From Pyrinomonadaceae bacterium (GTDB lineage Bacteria > Acidobacteriota > Blastocatellia > Pyrinomonadales > Pyrinomonadaceae), in the NCBI GenBank assembly GCA_036277115.1, contig DASUNM010000023.1, positions 1,116,001-1,180,000 on the forward strand: 64,000 nucleotides of DNA, given 5' to 3'. Made by a program: the position numbers and the translations under genes. Below are positions 7,883-17,426 of the stretch, piece by piece. The stretch's first letter is position 1; the number at the start of each line of letters is the position of its first letter. The notes below the pieces were generated by a model, which saw only the letters and a list, made by a program, of their open reading frames with translations, was not told where the DNA came from and made no database searches.

Positions 7883-9349
7883 ATGAAAGCACAACTCGCC
7901 CGCGCAGTGGCTGTCGCGCTGCTCGCCATGTTCTTCGTCCAATCAACCTTCGCAACTTGCGGCGGTGGCGGCGGTGGTGGTGGCGGCGGCGTCAGTGGCA
8001 GCTCGAGCGGCGGCGGTTCATCGGCGCCGGTTTACCCGGTGCCCTGGAAAGTCCGCAAGGCGAACGACGCGCCGGCGACCGGGCTGGTGCTCTATTGGTT
8101 CCCAGCGTCCGAAGCCGAAGTCAAAGCCTCGAGTCTGCGCCAGTCGCGCATCCTTTCGCTTTACGCCACGCAGTGCGTGGCAATGGAAGTTAGCGATGGC
8201 GTCAGTACTCCGCATGCAGACAAGCTAATCGGCGAATCCACCCGGCCCATAGCGGCGTTGGCCATGCCTGACGGCACGCTGGTCGGTAAAGTTGAGAACG
8301 CCAACGGCAAACTGAAAGTCGCCGACGTCGAAAAACTGGTTGATGGGGAAATGAAGAAGCGCGAAAGCGAAGTCACCTCCCAAATGAACGAAGCAACCCG
8401 CAAAGTCACGGCCGGGGACAAAGATGGCGCGATTAAGATTTACAAATCGGTGGTCGAGCAGAAATGCCAGTTTCCTAAGAAGGCAAAAGACGCGGTGAAA
8501 GAACTGAAGAAGCTCGGCGTCACGGACGTCGCGAGCATTCCGCCGTCACCGGTGTTTGAGCCGCGTCAAAGCGCTGCGATCGAGCGCGTGATGAGACGCG
8601 GGCTTACCGCCGAACATCGCGGTCAATACGAATTGGCGGATCGTCTCTATATGCAGGCGCATCGCATGGACCCAGCTGATCCGACGCCGCTGCGCTATCT
8701 CGGTGAGAACTATCGGCACAACATCGGCGACTGGGACAAAGCCCGAAAAGTCTTCAACCAGATTCTGGATATGCCCGCCGATCCGCTTTCGCGCTCGGTC
8801 GCCTTACATGGACTCGGCAAGATGACTATCCATGACGGCGAGTTCAAGAAGGGTCTCACCTTCATGGAAAAGGCCGTGGCGGAATATCCGCTGGCGCTCG
8901 CTTATCGAAACCTCGCGGTCTTCTGGAATTCGGAAGGCGATCCAGCGAAGGGCAACGAATACACGCAACAGGCGCTGGCGCTCGACCCGAAGGATCCTTA
9001 CAACATCGTATTCGCGGCGGTCTTCATGGCGGCGAACGGCGAGAAGGAAGAAGCGCTGAAGATTGCGCGCGAGAACATTAACTTGCTCCCGGCGTCGTAC
9101 AACCTGGCGGCAATCTACGCGCAGAATGGTCAGAAAGAGAAAGCGCTTCAATTGCTGCGCCGTCACTTCTACGTGTACGAACGCTATCAGGCCGTGCGGG
9201 CGAAAGAGATGATGGAAGCGCGCGTCGATGCAATGTTCGATTCGATTCGCTTCGATCGCGACTTCATCGCGCTGACCCGCAACGCCGACGGCAAGCTGCC
9301 GGTGCCGATGAAAGGGATGCCGGCGACGCAGGCGATGCCGCATCGATAA
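7883..9349 (+). CDS. Secreted TPR-repeat protein with thioredoxin-like N-terminal region
   Basis: 488-residue exported protein. GGAGG at 7870-7874 precedes the ATG. A signal peptide (residues 1-24) is followed by a very glycine-rich segment with a run of nine glycines. Residues 60-150 look like a thioredoxin-fold domain lacking the Cys-x-x-Cys pair (Leu-Tyr-Trp-Phe-Pro-Ala, later Pro-Ile-Ala-Ala-Leu). Residues 230-430 contain several tetratricopeptide repeats, for example the Ala-Leu-Ala-Leu-Asp-Pro-Lys-Asp segment. It probably acts as a periplasmic protein-protein scaffold; the partner is unknown. A hairpin at 9372-9398 follows it. Confidence 0.8.
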   Translation: MKAQLARAVAVALLAMFFVQSTFATCGGGGGGGGGGVSGSSSGGGSSAPVYPVPWKVRKANDAPATGLVLYWFPASEAEVKASSLRQSRILSLYATQCVAMEVSDGVSTPHADKLIGESTRPIAALAMPDGTLVGKVENANGKLKVADVEKLVDGEMKKRESEVTSQMNEATRKVTAGDKDGAIKIYKSVVEQKCQFPKKAKDAVKELKKLGVTDVASIPPSPVFEPRQSAAIERVMRRGLTAEHRGQYELADRLYMQAHRMDPADPTPLRYLGENYRHNIGDWDKARKVFNQILDMPADPLSRSVALHGLGKMTIHDGEFKKGLTFMEKAVAEYPLALAYRNLAVFWNSEGDPAKGNEYTQQALALDPKDPYNIVFAAVFMAANGEKEEALKIARENINLLPASYNLAAIYAQNGQKEKALQLLRRHFYVYERYQAVRAKEMMEARVDAMFDSIRFDRDFIALTRNADGKLPVPMKGMPATQAMPHR

Positions 9350-9371
9350 TCGTAACGGATAGCTGACACCG

Positions 9372-9402
9372 GGGCGGCAGGGTTAACTAACGCCGCCCTT
9401 GT
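9372..9402 (+). terminator. Probable terminator after the TPR gene
   Basis: Seven-base stem GGGCGGC / GCCGCCC (9372-9378 and 9392-9398) followed by TTGTAACTT. Position and strength fit a terminator, although the T-run is short. Confidence 0.55.
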
Positions 9403-9543
9403 AACTTATTGAAACCGTTTCTCTGCGGTGGCGTGTACAAGTTTGAAGTCCGGGGTCTTAATCCCGACTTTCCCGAATGACTTCGTCGCACGTTCTGGAT
9501 TCATGTAATCGACAATTAACTGATCGCTCCCAAGGAAGCTGTG

Positions 9544-12500
9544 ATGAAAAGCTTCGCATCCCTCAAATACTCACTTTGTAGTCTCCTGCTGCTCGCGGCC
9601 GCGACTACCACCCATTCACAACCGAACACCGGTTCAATCAAAGGCACAGTCACTGATCAGCTTGGTGGTCTTGTCGTCGCGGCAACCGTCATGGCTAAGG
9701 ACAGTAAGGGCGCCACCAGCACGGTCACTACCGACGTGAATGGCAACTACGAATTCCGGACTCTCGCTGCGGGTAATTACGACCTGACCGTCACGGCTGA
9801 GGGGTTCAGCACGCTCGAACATAGAAACGTAAGCGTGCGCTCCGCGAAGACCTCGACGGTGAACCTGGAGCTGGTAATCGGCTCAGTTGAACAAACAGTC
9901 GTCGTCGACAACAGCATCATCAGCACCGATGCCGACCGTAATGCCGACGCGATCACGCTCCGTCAACGCGAGTTGGAAGCATTGCCGAATGATCCGGAAG
10001 CGTTCGCCGCCGCACTACAGGCGCTCGCTGGCCCACCACAGGGCGAAGGCGGGGGTGCACAAGTTAAGGTTGACGGATTTTCAAACGGCCAGGTACCGCC
10101 GAAGGAAACCATCCGCAAGGTTCGCATTAATCAAAATCCCTATGCCGCCGAAAATGAATATCCGGGTTGGGGAGGCATCGAGATTTTTACCCAGCCGGGC
10201 ACCGACAAATTCCACGGTGGAGTATCTTTCAATTTCAACGACGAAAGTCTGAACTCAAGACATCCGTTTGCGAAAGTGCGCGCTCCGTTTCAGACGCGCC
10301 AGTGGGGAGGCAGCCTGACGGGACCGCTGGTGAAAAAGCGCGCCTCTTTTACTTTCTATCTCAATCGATACGAGAACTTCACGAACACCGTCGTCAATGC
10401 CACGATCCTGGAACCGATCACGCTGAAGCCAGTCGGGTTCAATCAGATTTTTGTCATTCCCGGAGCCTCGACCAATCTTGGCTGGCGAAACGATCTCAAG
10501 ATCAACAAGAAGCACACGCTCGTTTCGAATTATCAATACGGGCGCTCGTCACAGGATCCTCAGGGTATCGGCGGATTCTCTTTGCCGTCACGCGCTTATC
10601 GCACTAGTAACGAATCACACACACTTCAGATTACTGAGACGGCGCTCATTAATGAGAGGACCATCAACGAGACTCGATTGCAGTTCAGTCACCGCATATC
10701 CCGGCAAACGGCCAATAATTCGTTGCCCGGGCTGAACGTCTCTGAATCGTTCTTCGGCGGCGGATCGCAGGTGGGTTCAGCCAGTAATAAAGATGATCGC
10801 GTGGAGTTGCAAAACTTTACGTCGTGGACTTACGGGCGTCACTTTCTGAAGGTGGGTGGACGGCTCAGGTATGTAAGAATTGTAAGCATCTCGCCGTCGA
10901 ATTTCGGTGGCACTTACACGTTTACCGGCGGTGTCGGGCCCGCCCTCGATGCCAACGATCAAATCGTGCCGGGCGCTCCGGCGATTCAGCTAACCAGCAT
11001 CGAGCGCTATCGCCGGACGCTCGTATTTCAAAGACAGAATCTCAGCCCGACACAAATCAGACTGCTCGGCGGTGGCGCAACTCAGTTCTCGATCGCCGGC
11101 GGTAATCCCGAAGCTGACGTCGCCCAGACAGACGTGAGTTTTTATTTTCAGGACGAATGGAAGGTCAGTCCAAATTTCACTTTGTCGCCGGGGCTGCGTT
11201 ACGAAAACCAGAGCAACATCAGCAGCAATTTCAATCTGGCGCCCCGCATCGGGTTTGCCTGGTCGCCGGCGTTTGGTAAACGAAACGCCGGTGCCGATGG
11301 CAAGAGTTCGACCGCGAAGCCAGGCGAAACGAAAACCGCATCCGCCCCCAGTCCGCGGAGCACGGTAATCCGCGGCGGCTTTGGCATCTTTTACTCACGA
11401 ATCGGTGAGAACTGGACGCTGCTGACGAACCGTTTCAACGGTATCAACCAACAGCTGTTCAACGTTACCGACCCGGCCGTCCTGAATTTGTTTCCGTTAG
11501 TGCCGCCGGTGACTCTGTTGAATGCTTTTTCGGTGCCCGGATCCCGTCGCGTCCTCGATCCCCGCCTTGCGCCGGAACAAATTTTCCGGGCGACTATTGG
11601 CATGGAACACCAGTTCTCGAAGACACTTCAGTTTCAATTAACCTATGCGCATGGCGAGACAAGACGTTCGGTGCGCACCTTGAATATCAATGCGCCGTTG
11701 GGTGGGACCTTCAATCCCGCAATTCCTACCAGCGGTGTGCGGCCCTTCGGTCTCGCGGCGGGCAACATATACGAATATAACTCTGATGGCCGCTCGAGAT
11801 ACGACAGCCTGAGCGTAGGGGCGAACGGCAAAATTGCCGGGAAGATCGATTTTTGGACGAACTACTCATTGAATTATTCGCGCGGTAACGATTGGGGGAC
11901 TACCGGGTCGCCTTTCGACGCGTACGATTACAGTAACGAGTGGGCCCGCGCGAACTTTGACACGCGCCACTGGTTTTCGACCGGCGCAAGTTATCAATCC
12001 AAGTCCGGCTTCAGCGTGAACACATTCATCATTGCGAATTCCGGTCCACCGTTCAATATCACGACCGGACGCGACACGAACGGCGATACTTCATTTTCCG
12101 AGCGGCCGGCGTTCGCCACCGATTTGAACAAACCCGGAGTGGTGATCACCCCGTTCGGGGCGCTGGATCCGAATCCGACGCCAGGGCAACAAATAATCCC
12201 GCGCAACTTTGCGCAGGGGCCGACTTTCTTTTCCGTGAACGTGGGCGCGTCAAAGACTTTCAAGTTCGGACGCGCGACTCCAGCAAAAACGGCCGCCATC
12301 GCCGCGACCGGTACACCGGCGGTGGTCTCGGCGACAACCGCTGCGCCGGCCAGCCCCACGCCTGCCGCAAAGCCGCAAAGACCTTATTCTCTGGTTTTGT
12401 CGGTCTATGTGAGCAATGCGCTGAATCACACAAACAGGGCCGCGCCGGTGGGAAACATGGCTTCACCTTTCTTCCTGCAGTCGACTAATACTTCCAGCAT

Positions 12501-12579
12501 GTTCATTTTCGGACCCGGTGGCACCGCTTCATCGGGCGGCAATCGCCAGGTTAGCGTGCGCGCCAGGCTCAGCTTCTAA
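9544..12579 (+). CDS. TonB-dependent receptor with carboxypeptidase-regulatory domain (Oar-like)
   Basis: 1011-residue outer-membrane protein; the ATG at 9544 is chosen over the adjoining GTG at 9541. A signal peptide (about residues 1-25) precedes a carboxypeptidase-regulatory-like Ig-type domain (about 28-115; Gly-Ser-Ile-Lys-Gly-Thr-Val-Thr-Asp). A plug-like region follows (to about 230), then a long beta-barrel that ends in Ala-Arg-Leu-Ser-Phe with the aromatic C-terminal residue used by barrel assembly. Oar-like receptors are greatly expanded in Acidobacteriota and import large substrates; the ligand is unknown. Two low-complexity insertions break barrel loops: one Ser/Thr/Ala/Pro-rich near residue 585 and an Ala/Thr/Pro-rich one near 910-945. 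Confidence 0.9.
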   Translation: MKSFASLKYSLCSLLLLAAATTTHSQPNTGSIKGTVTDQLGGLVVAATVMAKDSKGATSTVTTDVNGNYEFRTLAAGNYDLTVTAEGFSTLEHRNVSVRSAKTSTVNLELVIGSVEQTVVVDNSIISTDADRNADAITLRQRELEALPNDPEAFAAALQALAGPPQGEGGGAQVKVDGFSNGQVPPKETIRKVRINQNPYAAENEYPGWGGIEIFTQPGTDKFHGGVSFNFNDESLNSRHPFAKVRAPFQTRQWGGSLTGPLVKKRASFTFYLNRYENFTNTVVNATILEPITLKPVGFNQIFVIPGASTNLGWRNDLKINKKHTLVSNYQYGRSSQDPQGIGGFSLPSRAYRTSNESHTLQITETALINERTINETRLQFSHRISRQTANNSLPGLNVSESFFGGGSQVGSASNKDDRVELQNFTSWTYGRHFLKVGGRLRYVRIVSISPSNFGGTYTFTGGVGPALDANDQIVPGAPAIQLTSIERYRRTLVFQRQNLSPTQIRLLGGGATQFSIAGGNPEADVAQTDVSFYFQDEWKVSPNFTLSPGLRYENQSNISSNFNLAPRIGFAWSPAFGKRNAGADGKSSTAKPGETKTASAPSPRSTVIRGGFGIFYSRIGENWTLLTNRFNGINQQLFNVTDPAVLNLFPLVPPVTLLNAFSVPGSRRVLDPRLAPEQIFRATIGMEHQFSKTLQFQLTYAHGETRRSVRTLNINAPLGGTFNPAIPTSGVRPFGLAAGNIYEYNSDGRSRYDSLSVGANGKIAGKIDFWTNYSLNYSRGNDWGTTGSPFDAYDYSNEWARANFDTRHWFSTGASYQSKSGFSVNTFIIANSGPPFNITTGRDTNGDTSFSERPAFATDLNKPGVVITPFGALDPNPTPGQQIIPRNFAQGPTFFSVNVGASKTFKFGRATPAKTAAIAATGTPAVVSATTAAPASPTPAAKPQRPYSLVLSVYVSNALNHTNRAAPVGNMASPFFLQSTNTSSMFIFGPGGTASSGGNRQVSVRARLSF

Positions 12580-12636
12580 TTGCCGTATCAGTCGGTTCAT
12601 CTCTCAATTAAGGTTCTCTTCCCCTCCTGAGGGGAT

Positions 12637-12797
12637 GGTTCACTTTGAGCCTTCTCAGTCACACCGCGGCTTTAGCCCGGTGGCCCCTGCGGCCATGCAA
12701 ATTGGAAATCGTTTAGACGGTTTCCCACGCAGTCGCCAGCCTGATCGCCGCGCTAAAGCGACGGCGAGAATGAGAGACTCTCTTAAACTGAACCAGT
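12637..12797. mobile_element. MITE-like dispersed repeat of about 160 bp, copy A
   Basis: About 160 bases bounded by imperfect inverted ends (GGTTCACTTTGAG at one side, AAACTGAACC at the other). An inverted copy sits at 29551-29712. Shared inner blocks are caccgcggctttagcccggtgg, the palindrome around gttta.acggtttcc, and cgccgcgctaaagc. No open frame is conserved between the copies, so it is non-autonomous. It lies in the 310-base gap between the TonB-dependent receptor gene and typA, close upstream of typA. Confidence 0.7.
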
Positions 12798-12891
12798 CCC
12801 CAACTAACTCGCCGGTTTGTGCTTTGCTGCCCACCCCTCTATCCTTATCGTTTGCCTTCAGGTGAGTTTTCTTCACTATCGGGACGCAGCA

Positions 12892-14700
12892 ATGGATACA
12901 AACAAGATTCGCAATATCGCAATTATCGCCCACGTCGATCACGGCAAGACGACTCTAGTTGATGCCATGCTCAAGCAGGCCGGCACCTATCGCGACAACG
13001 AAACCATCGTCGACCGGGTCATGGACTCGATGGATCTCGAGCGCGAACGCGGCATCACCATCATGGCCAAGAACACTTCCGTGCGTTACGGCGATTACAA
13101 AATCAATATCGTCGATACGCCGGGCCACGCTGATTTCGGCGGTGAAGTGGAGCGCGTGCTGAAGATGGTCGATGGCGTGATGTTGCTGGTGGACGCGGCC
13201 GAAGGCTGCTTACCGCAGACGCGATTTGTGCTGCGCAAAGCTCTGGAAGCAAGACTGCCGGCGATCGCCGTCGTCAATAAGATCGATCGGCAGGACGCCC
13301 GCCCCGAAGAAGTTGTGAACGAGATCTACGAGTTGTTCCTGGATCTTGATGCCACCGACGAGCAAATTGAGTTTCCCATTCTCTATGCCATCTCGCGCGA
13401 TGGGGTAGCCAAAAAGAAACTTGATGATACTTCGGCAAACCTGAAACCGCTGTTCGATCAGATTATTGAAACGATTCCGGCGCCGCATGCGCTGCGCACA
13501 GATTCTCTGCAGCTGCTGGTGGCGAATGTGGACTACAGCGAATACGTCGGCCGCCTGGCGATTGGAAGAATCTTCTCCGGTGAGATCGCGCGCAACCAGG
13601 AAGTAGTGATCGCCGGGCACGAAGGCACGGTCAAGAAAACCAGAGTGAAAGAGCTTTACGTTTTCGAAGGCCTGAAGCGCGTTCAGGCTGATACAGCCGG
13701 CGTGGGCGAAATTGTCGCGCTGGCCGGCGTCGAAGACATCAACATCGGCGAGACGATTACCCATCCCGACAACCCAAAGCCGCTGCCGGCGATCGCCGTG
13801 GACGAACCAACCATCGCGATGATCTTCACGGTTAACAACTCGCCATTTGCGGGCACGGAGGGTCAGTTCGTCACCTCGCGTCAGATCAACGAACGCCTCC
13901 AACGTGAACTGCTCGGGAACGTCGCGATTCGCGTCGAGGAAACGGATTCGCCCGATCAATTCAAGGTTTCGGGCCGTGGCGAACTGCAACTCGCCATCCT
14001 GATTGAGATGATGCGGCGCGAAGGTTACGAACTGCAGGTTTCCAAACCCGAGGTCATCACGCGCCGGGTCAACGGCGAGCTGCACGAACCAGTCGAGTTA
14101 GTTGTGGTCGATTGCCCGGAAGATTTTATCGGCGTCGTGACTGAAGCGATGGGCCGGCGCAAAGGCCAGATGACGAAGATGGTAAACCACGGCACCGGCC
14201 GCGTGCGCATTGAATTCGAAGCGCCATCGCGCGGGCTGATCGGATTTCGCGGCGAGTTCCTGACGGAAACTAAAGGCACCGGCTTGCTCAATACGCTCTT
14301 CCTGCGTTTCGACAAATGGATGGGCGAGATGAAAGGCCGCGGCAGCGGCTCGCTGGTCGCGGATCGCATGGGCACTTCGACTACTTACGCGCTCTATAAC
14401 CTTCAGGAGCGCGGTGTTCTCTTCATCCGGCCCAACACCAAAGTTTACGAAGGCATGATTGTCGGCGAGAACGCGCGCGCGGTCGATCTGGATGTGAATG
14501 CGATCAAGGAAAAGAAACTGACGAACATGCGCGCGTCGGGTTCGGACGAAGCCATGCGACTGGTGCCGGTGAAGGACTTGTCCCTGGAAGAGGCTTTGGA
14601 GTTCATTGCCAATGACGAATTGGTCGAAGTAACACCCAAATCAATTCGCCTGCGCAAACGAGTTTTGAAAGCGAATGAACGTCCGAAGAAGGAAAGCTGA
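12892..14700 (+). CDS. typA: Translational GTPase TypA/BipA
   Basis: 602-residue ribosome-binding GTPase of the EF-G-like family, involved in ribosome assembly and stress adaptation. The start at 12892 (Met-Asp-Thr-Asn-Lys-Ile) is the usual family start. G1 is Ala-His-Val-Asp-His-Gly-Lys-Thr-Thr (about residues 14-22), the switch region has Glu-Arg-Gly-Ile-Thr-Ile, G3 is Asp-Thr-Pro-Gly-His, and G4 is Asn-Lys-Ile-Asp. The C-terminal TypA-specific region includes Arg-Gly-Leu-Ile-Gly-Phe-Arg-Gly-Glu. Length and domain order are normal. Confidence 0.97.
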   Translation: MDTNKIRNIAIIAHVDHGKTTLVDAMLKQAGTYRDNETIVDRVMDSMDLERERGITIMAKNTSVRYGDYKINIVDTPGHADFGGEVERVLKMVDGVMLLVDAAEGCLPQTRFVLRKALEARLPAIAVVNKIDRQDARPEEVVNEIYELFLDLDATDEQIEFPILYAISRDGVAKKKLDDTSANLKPLFDQIIETIPAPHALRTDSLQLLVANVDYSEYVGRLAIGRIFSGEIARNQEVVIAGHEGTVKKTRVKELYVFEGLKRVQADTAGVGEIVALAGVEDINIGETITHPDNPKPLPAIAVDEPTIAMIFTVNNSPFAGTEGQFVTSRQINERLQRELLGNVAIRVEETDSPDQFKVSGRGELQLAILIEMMRREGYELQVSKPEVITRRVNGELHEPVELVVVDCPEDFIGVVTEAMGRRKGQMTKMVNHGTGRVRIEFEAPSRGLIGFRGEFLTETKGTGLLNTLFLRFDKWMGEMKGRGSGSLVADRMGTSTTYALYNLQERGVLFIRPNTKVYEGMIVGENARAVDLDVNAIKEKKLTNMRASGSDEAMRLVPVKDLSLEEALEFIANDELVEVTPKSIRLRKRVLKANERPKKES

Positions 14701-14811
14701 ACTTGAGTTTTACCCGGACGGTTAGAGCGGCGTCGCCCCGCTGCGGTGTCATCGAGCGAACCATTCCGGTGGCTTTCGTTCTGATGGTCGGAAAACGGGC
14801 GCCATGAACCA

Positions 14812-14862
14812 CAGAGTCCCACCGAGATTCTGAAATTAGGAACAGCCTGCGGGTGCGCACAC
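14812..14862. repeat. Short intergenic repeats between typA and a convergent gene
   Basis: Contains 'ccacagagtcccaccgag', related to the repeat at 19014-19110, and a palindrome GGGTGCGCACACCC at 14851-14864. It sits between convergent stops and may help end transcription from both sides. Confidence 0.35.
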
Positions 14863-14863
14863 C

Positions 14864-16027
14864 CTATCTCATTGCGATTGGCAATTGATTGCTCTTCACG
14901 CTGCGGAGTTTTACAGCTAGGGACAAATCGCCCCGGCCCCTAAGGTCGTCGGTGAGACAGACCGTGACTTGCGTTATCCAGTTGAAATCAGGAACTTCAT
15001 TCACGGCTTCGACTGGCAAAACGTAAGTGACATTCTGCGAATCAATGGCTTCTACGGTAATTACTGCCGGGATTTCTCCGTCTTTTAATTCCAGATTGTA
15101 TCCAAACAGCGTTAACCGCGTGCGTTGATCGGTACTAAAAAGATTCTGTGGGGACGTGACGGCGAAAGGCTCGCTCATCAGGCTTACCGACTCTAACGCC
15201 GTGGCTTTTCCGGTGTATTCAAACTGGCGATTCAGATAACTAAGCAAGACTGGCGGCTGCTGATTAACCGGTACGAGACTGACGTGGATTTGTTGGTAAT
15301 ACAAGCCCGTTATCGCTTCGAAACCCGAGTCCGTTCCCACCAGCAGCCAGAGTTCGCCGCGTGAATTGGCATTCACCAACGAAGTGTGTTGATGAGTGCG
15401 CTGGATAGAAACATAGGGCCGTTGATTAATGTTGCACGGCTGGCCGTTGGCAATGTTCCCCGTCACCGACGCGGCAATCCCACTCTGCGCTTGATCTGAC
15501 TTGTCCACGTTCATCCTCAGCCAGGGAAAAACGGTCGGCTTAGCAAACAAAGTCTTTGGCTCCGCCGGCGATCCTCCCGCCTTCAGATAAACGCTTTCAC
15601 CAGGTGAGCCACCGACACCGCCGCACCCGCTCTGGGCGTTCGACGCAAAAACAATCGTAAAAGTGATTTGATAAGTCTGACCGGCGACGATGCCGTCGTT
15701 GCGATCTAATCGTCGTTTCAAGAACATGAACAGATCATCGGAATGATTGTCACCTTGAATGTAGTATCCGGTTCCGCTTACACCCAATTCCGGAGGTAAG
15801 TTCTTTATCTCAGCTCGCAGTTCGTACAAATCATTTTGATCGGTAGCTGGCGGGTAATCCGAAAAGCCGGCTTGCCACCCCACAGTACCGTTGCGGAAAT
15901 CGAAACTTTTGGTGACGGGCTGAGCGGTCTGCGCGAGAGTCGCCGGCGGGCACGCCATGCAAAGCCAGCTTGCCAAGGCGATAACGCTGAATTGCCACAC
16001 CGAGGTGATAGTCTCGCCCAATCTCAT
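14864..16027 (-). CDS. Secreted protein of unknown function
   Basis: 387-residue protein with an N-terminal hydrophobic signal (about residues 8-33, ending near Ala-Thr-Leu-Ala-Gln). The mature part looks beta-rich; residues 45-150 resemble a carbohydrate-binding or jelly-roll domain (Phe-Asp-Phe-Arg-Asn-Gly-Thr-Val-Gly-Trp), and the rest has no motif I recognise. Two cysteine pairs may be disulphide-bonded. It is probably extracytoplasmic. It is the last gene of a same-strand group with the two secreted proteins upstream (16064-17377 and 17427-18929), with 36- and 49-base gaps, so the three may form one operon for envelope or secreted proteins. Confidence 0.65.
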   Translation of the reverse strand: MRLGETITSVWQFSVIALASWLCMACPPATLAQTAQPVTKSFDFRNGTVGWQAGFSDYPPATDQNDLYELRAEIKNLPPELGVSGTGYYIQGDNHSDDLFMFLKRRLDRNDGIVAGQTYQITFTIVFASNAQSGCGGVGGSPGESVYLKAGGSPAEPKTLFAKPTVFPWLRMNVDKSDQAQSGIAASVTGNIANGQPCNINQRPYVSIQRTHQHTSLVNANSRGELWLLVGTDSGFEAITGLYYQQIHVSLVPVNQQPPVLLSYLNRQFEYTGKATALESVSLMSEPFAVTSPQNLFSTDQRTRLTLFGYNLELKDGEIPAVITVEAIDSQNVTYVLPVEAVNEVPDFNWITQVTVCLTDDLRGRGDLSLAVKLRSVKSNQLPIAMR

Positions 16028-16063
16028 GCTTCTAGTCCTGTTAGGCGGGGTTGCCCGCCTTTT

Positions 16064-17377
16064 CTACGGCGACGGCGGCGTCAGAACAAGCTTGATCGGT
16101 TCAGTATGCACGCCGGCCACGATGGGAGAAGAGTGAGCGTTGGCGAATTTGCCTTTCGTGACTTCCAGCGAAGCGCTGACGGTGAGCGTGAGGCCGGCGT
16201 AAGCCTTAAAGCTGAATCGTCCCGCTTCGTCAACCTTGATTCCGTAAAAGACGCTGTCCTTCGGCACCATGTAACCAACATTCGCGTTGGTGACCGGCTT
16301 GCCGTCCGGCGCCACAACCTGTCCGCGAATCTCGACTTCAGACGGCAGCGGCGGGACCTTAATATCGAGGTCAATCGTCTCGCCTTCTTTGATAGTAAAG
16401 ACTCGGGCCTGAGACTTGTCCGTCGTGCCGGGGTAATACATTACCGGGAATGGACGGTCCTGACTGCTCATGCCGTCAAAACGAATTTGCAGCACATAAC
16501 GGCCCTCCGGGATCAGTTTGAAACTATACGAGCCGTCTTCATCCGCGTACGCATAATCCTCGTGTCCCTGGTACCTTTCTTTGTCAGCTTGAAGCAGGGT
16601 GATTTGGGCTTTAGCGACTGAAAGCCCTTGAGCATTGAGCACTCGACCGCCGAGTTTAGCGTTCGACTCAAGCCAGAAGTGCACAACGGCGCACCCGCGA
16701 TCCGCAACTTTCACTTTTGTATCAGGGCCGCGCGTTGCGAGTCCTTTCGGCGCGGCCGGCACAACCGTATACTCTCCGGGCTCGACGCCCTCGATCTTAA
16801 ACGCTCCTTTTGCATCAGTGACCGCCTCGGCTTTTTGCGGCCCATCGATCGTCACCTTCACGCCGGCCAGCGGTTCACCGTTCGACCCGCCTGTCTCATT
16901 CCGCCGCTCGCGAACAACTTCGCCGCTGATCGTTCCGCCGGCTTTGGCTTTACTTAATCCGCGGATGTATACGAGATCCGGATCGGCTTCCGATATCGCC
17001 CGGGTGCGCGTGCAAATATTGGTGTGCAGTTTTTGGTCGCTCTCAGATCGATAAGCGTAGACGAGAAACTGCTGCGCGCGACGAAAGCCGAATCCGCAGT
17101 CACCACCGCCGAGGCCCGTCAGCACTTCGACTTCCGCGCCTTCCACGCCGCGAAACGCTTCATCGATCGAAATGCGCACGGCGCGCCGCTGGTATTCGAA
17201 GTCGCCTTCTTTCACAGTTACCAGCTTCCCTTCGATCACCGTGCCGATGAAGACGGCCGTAACTTCCCAATACTCCTCGCAAGGAGAGTCTTCCCCGGCG
17301 CAACTGCAAGCAGAAACGCGCGTACTGCTGAAGAGCATTAGCACCGTTAAGCCGAGCAACATGAAAACGTATCTCAT
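16064..17377 (-). CDS. Secreted TIMP/NTR-like plus carboxypeptidase-regulatory repeat protein
   Basis: 437-residue exported protein. After the signal peptide the mature N-terminus starts Cys-Ser-Cys (about residues 24-26) and continues through Ala-Val-Phe-Ile-Gly-Thr-Val, a pattern like the netrin/tissue-inhibitor-of-metalloproteinase fold. A Cys-Gly-Phe-Gly-Phe and a later Cys could complete the disulphides. Residues 150-430 contain about three carboxypeptidase-regulatory/SdrD-B-type Ig domains (for example Gly-Glu-Tyr-Thr-Val-Val-Pro-Ala, Gly-Arg-Tyr-Val-Leu-Gln). These usually serve adhesion or surface display. An AAGGGAC ribosome site precedes the ATG. Confidence 0.75.
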   Translation of the reverse strand: MRYVFMLLGLTVLMLFSSTRVSACSCAGEDSPCEEYWEVTAVFIGTVIEGKLVTVKEGDFEYQRRAVRISIDEAFRGVEGAEVEVLTGLGGGDCGFGFRRAQQFLVYAYRSESDQKLHTNICTRTRAISEADPDLVYIRGLSKAKAGGTISGEVVRERRNETGGSNGEPLAGVKVTIDGPQKAEAVTDAKGAFKIEGVEPGEYTVVPAAPKGLATRGPDTKVKVADRGCAVVHFWLESNAKLGGRVLNAQGLSVAKAQITLLQADKERYQGHEDYAYADEDGSYSFKLIPEGRYVLQIRFDGMSSQDRPFPVMYYPGTTDKSQARVFTIKEGETIDLDIKVPPLPSEVEIRGQVVAPDGKPVTNANVGYMVPKDSVFYGIKVDEAGRFSFKAYAGLTLTVSASLEVTKGKFANAHSSPIVAGVHTEPIKLVLTPPSP

Positions 17378-17426
17378 TTTTGTCCCTTATTTATCGAACG
17401 GGGATAGTCTCAATCTCTTGCAGACC

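Noticed and set aside
13210..14085. A 291-residue minus-strand frame inside typA
   Set aside because: Antisense to typA with no recognisable domain; a shadow of codon bias.
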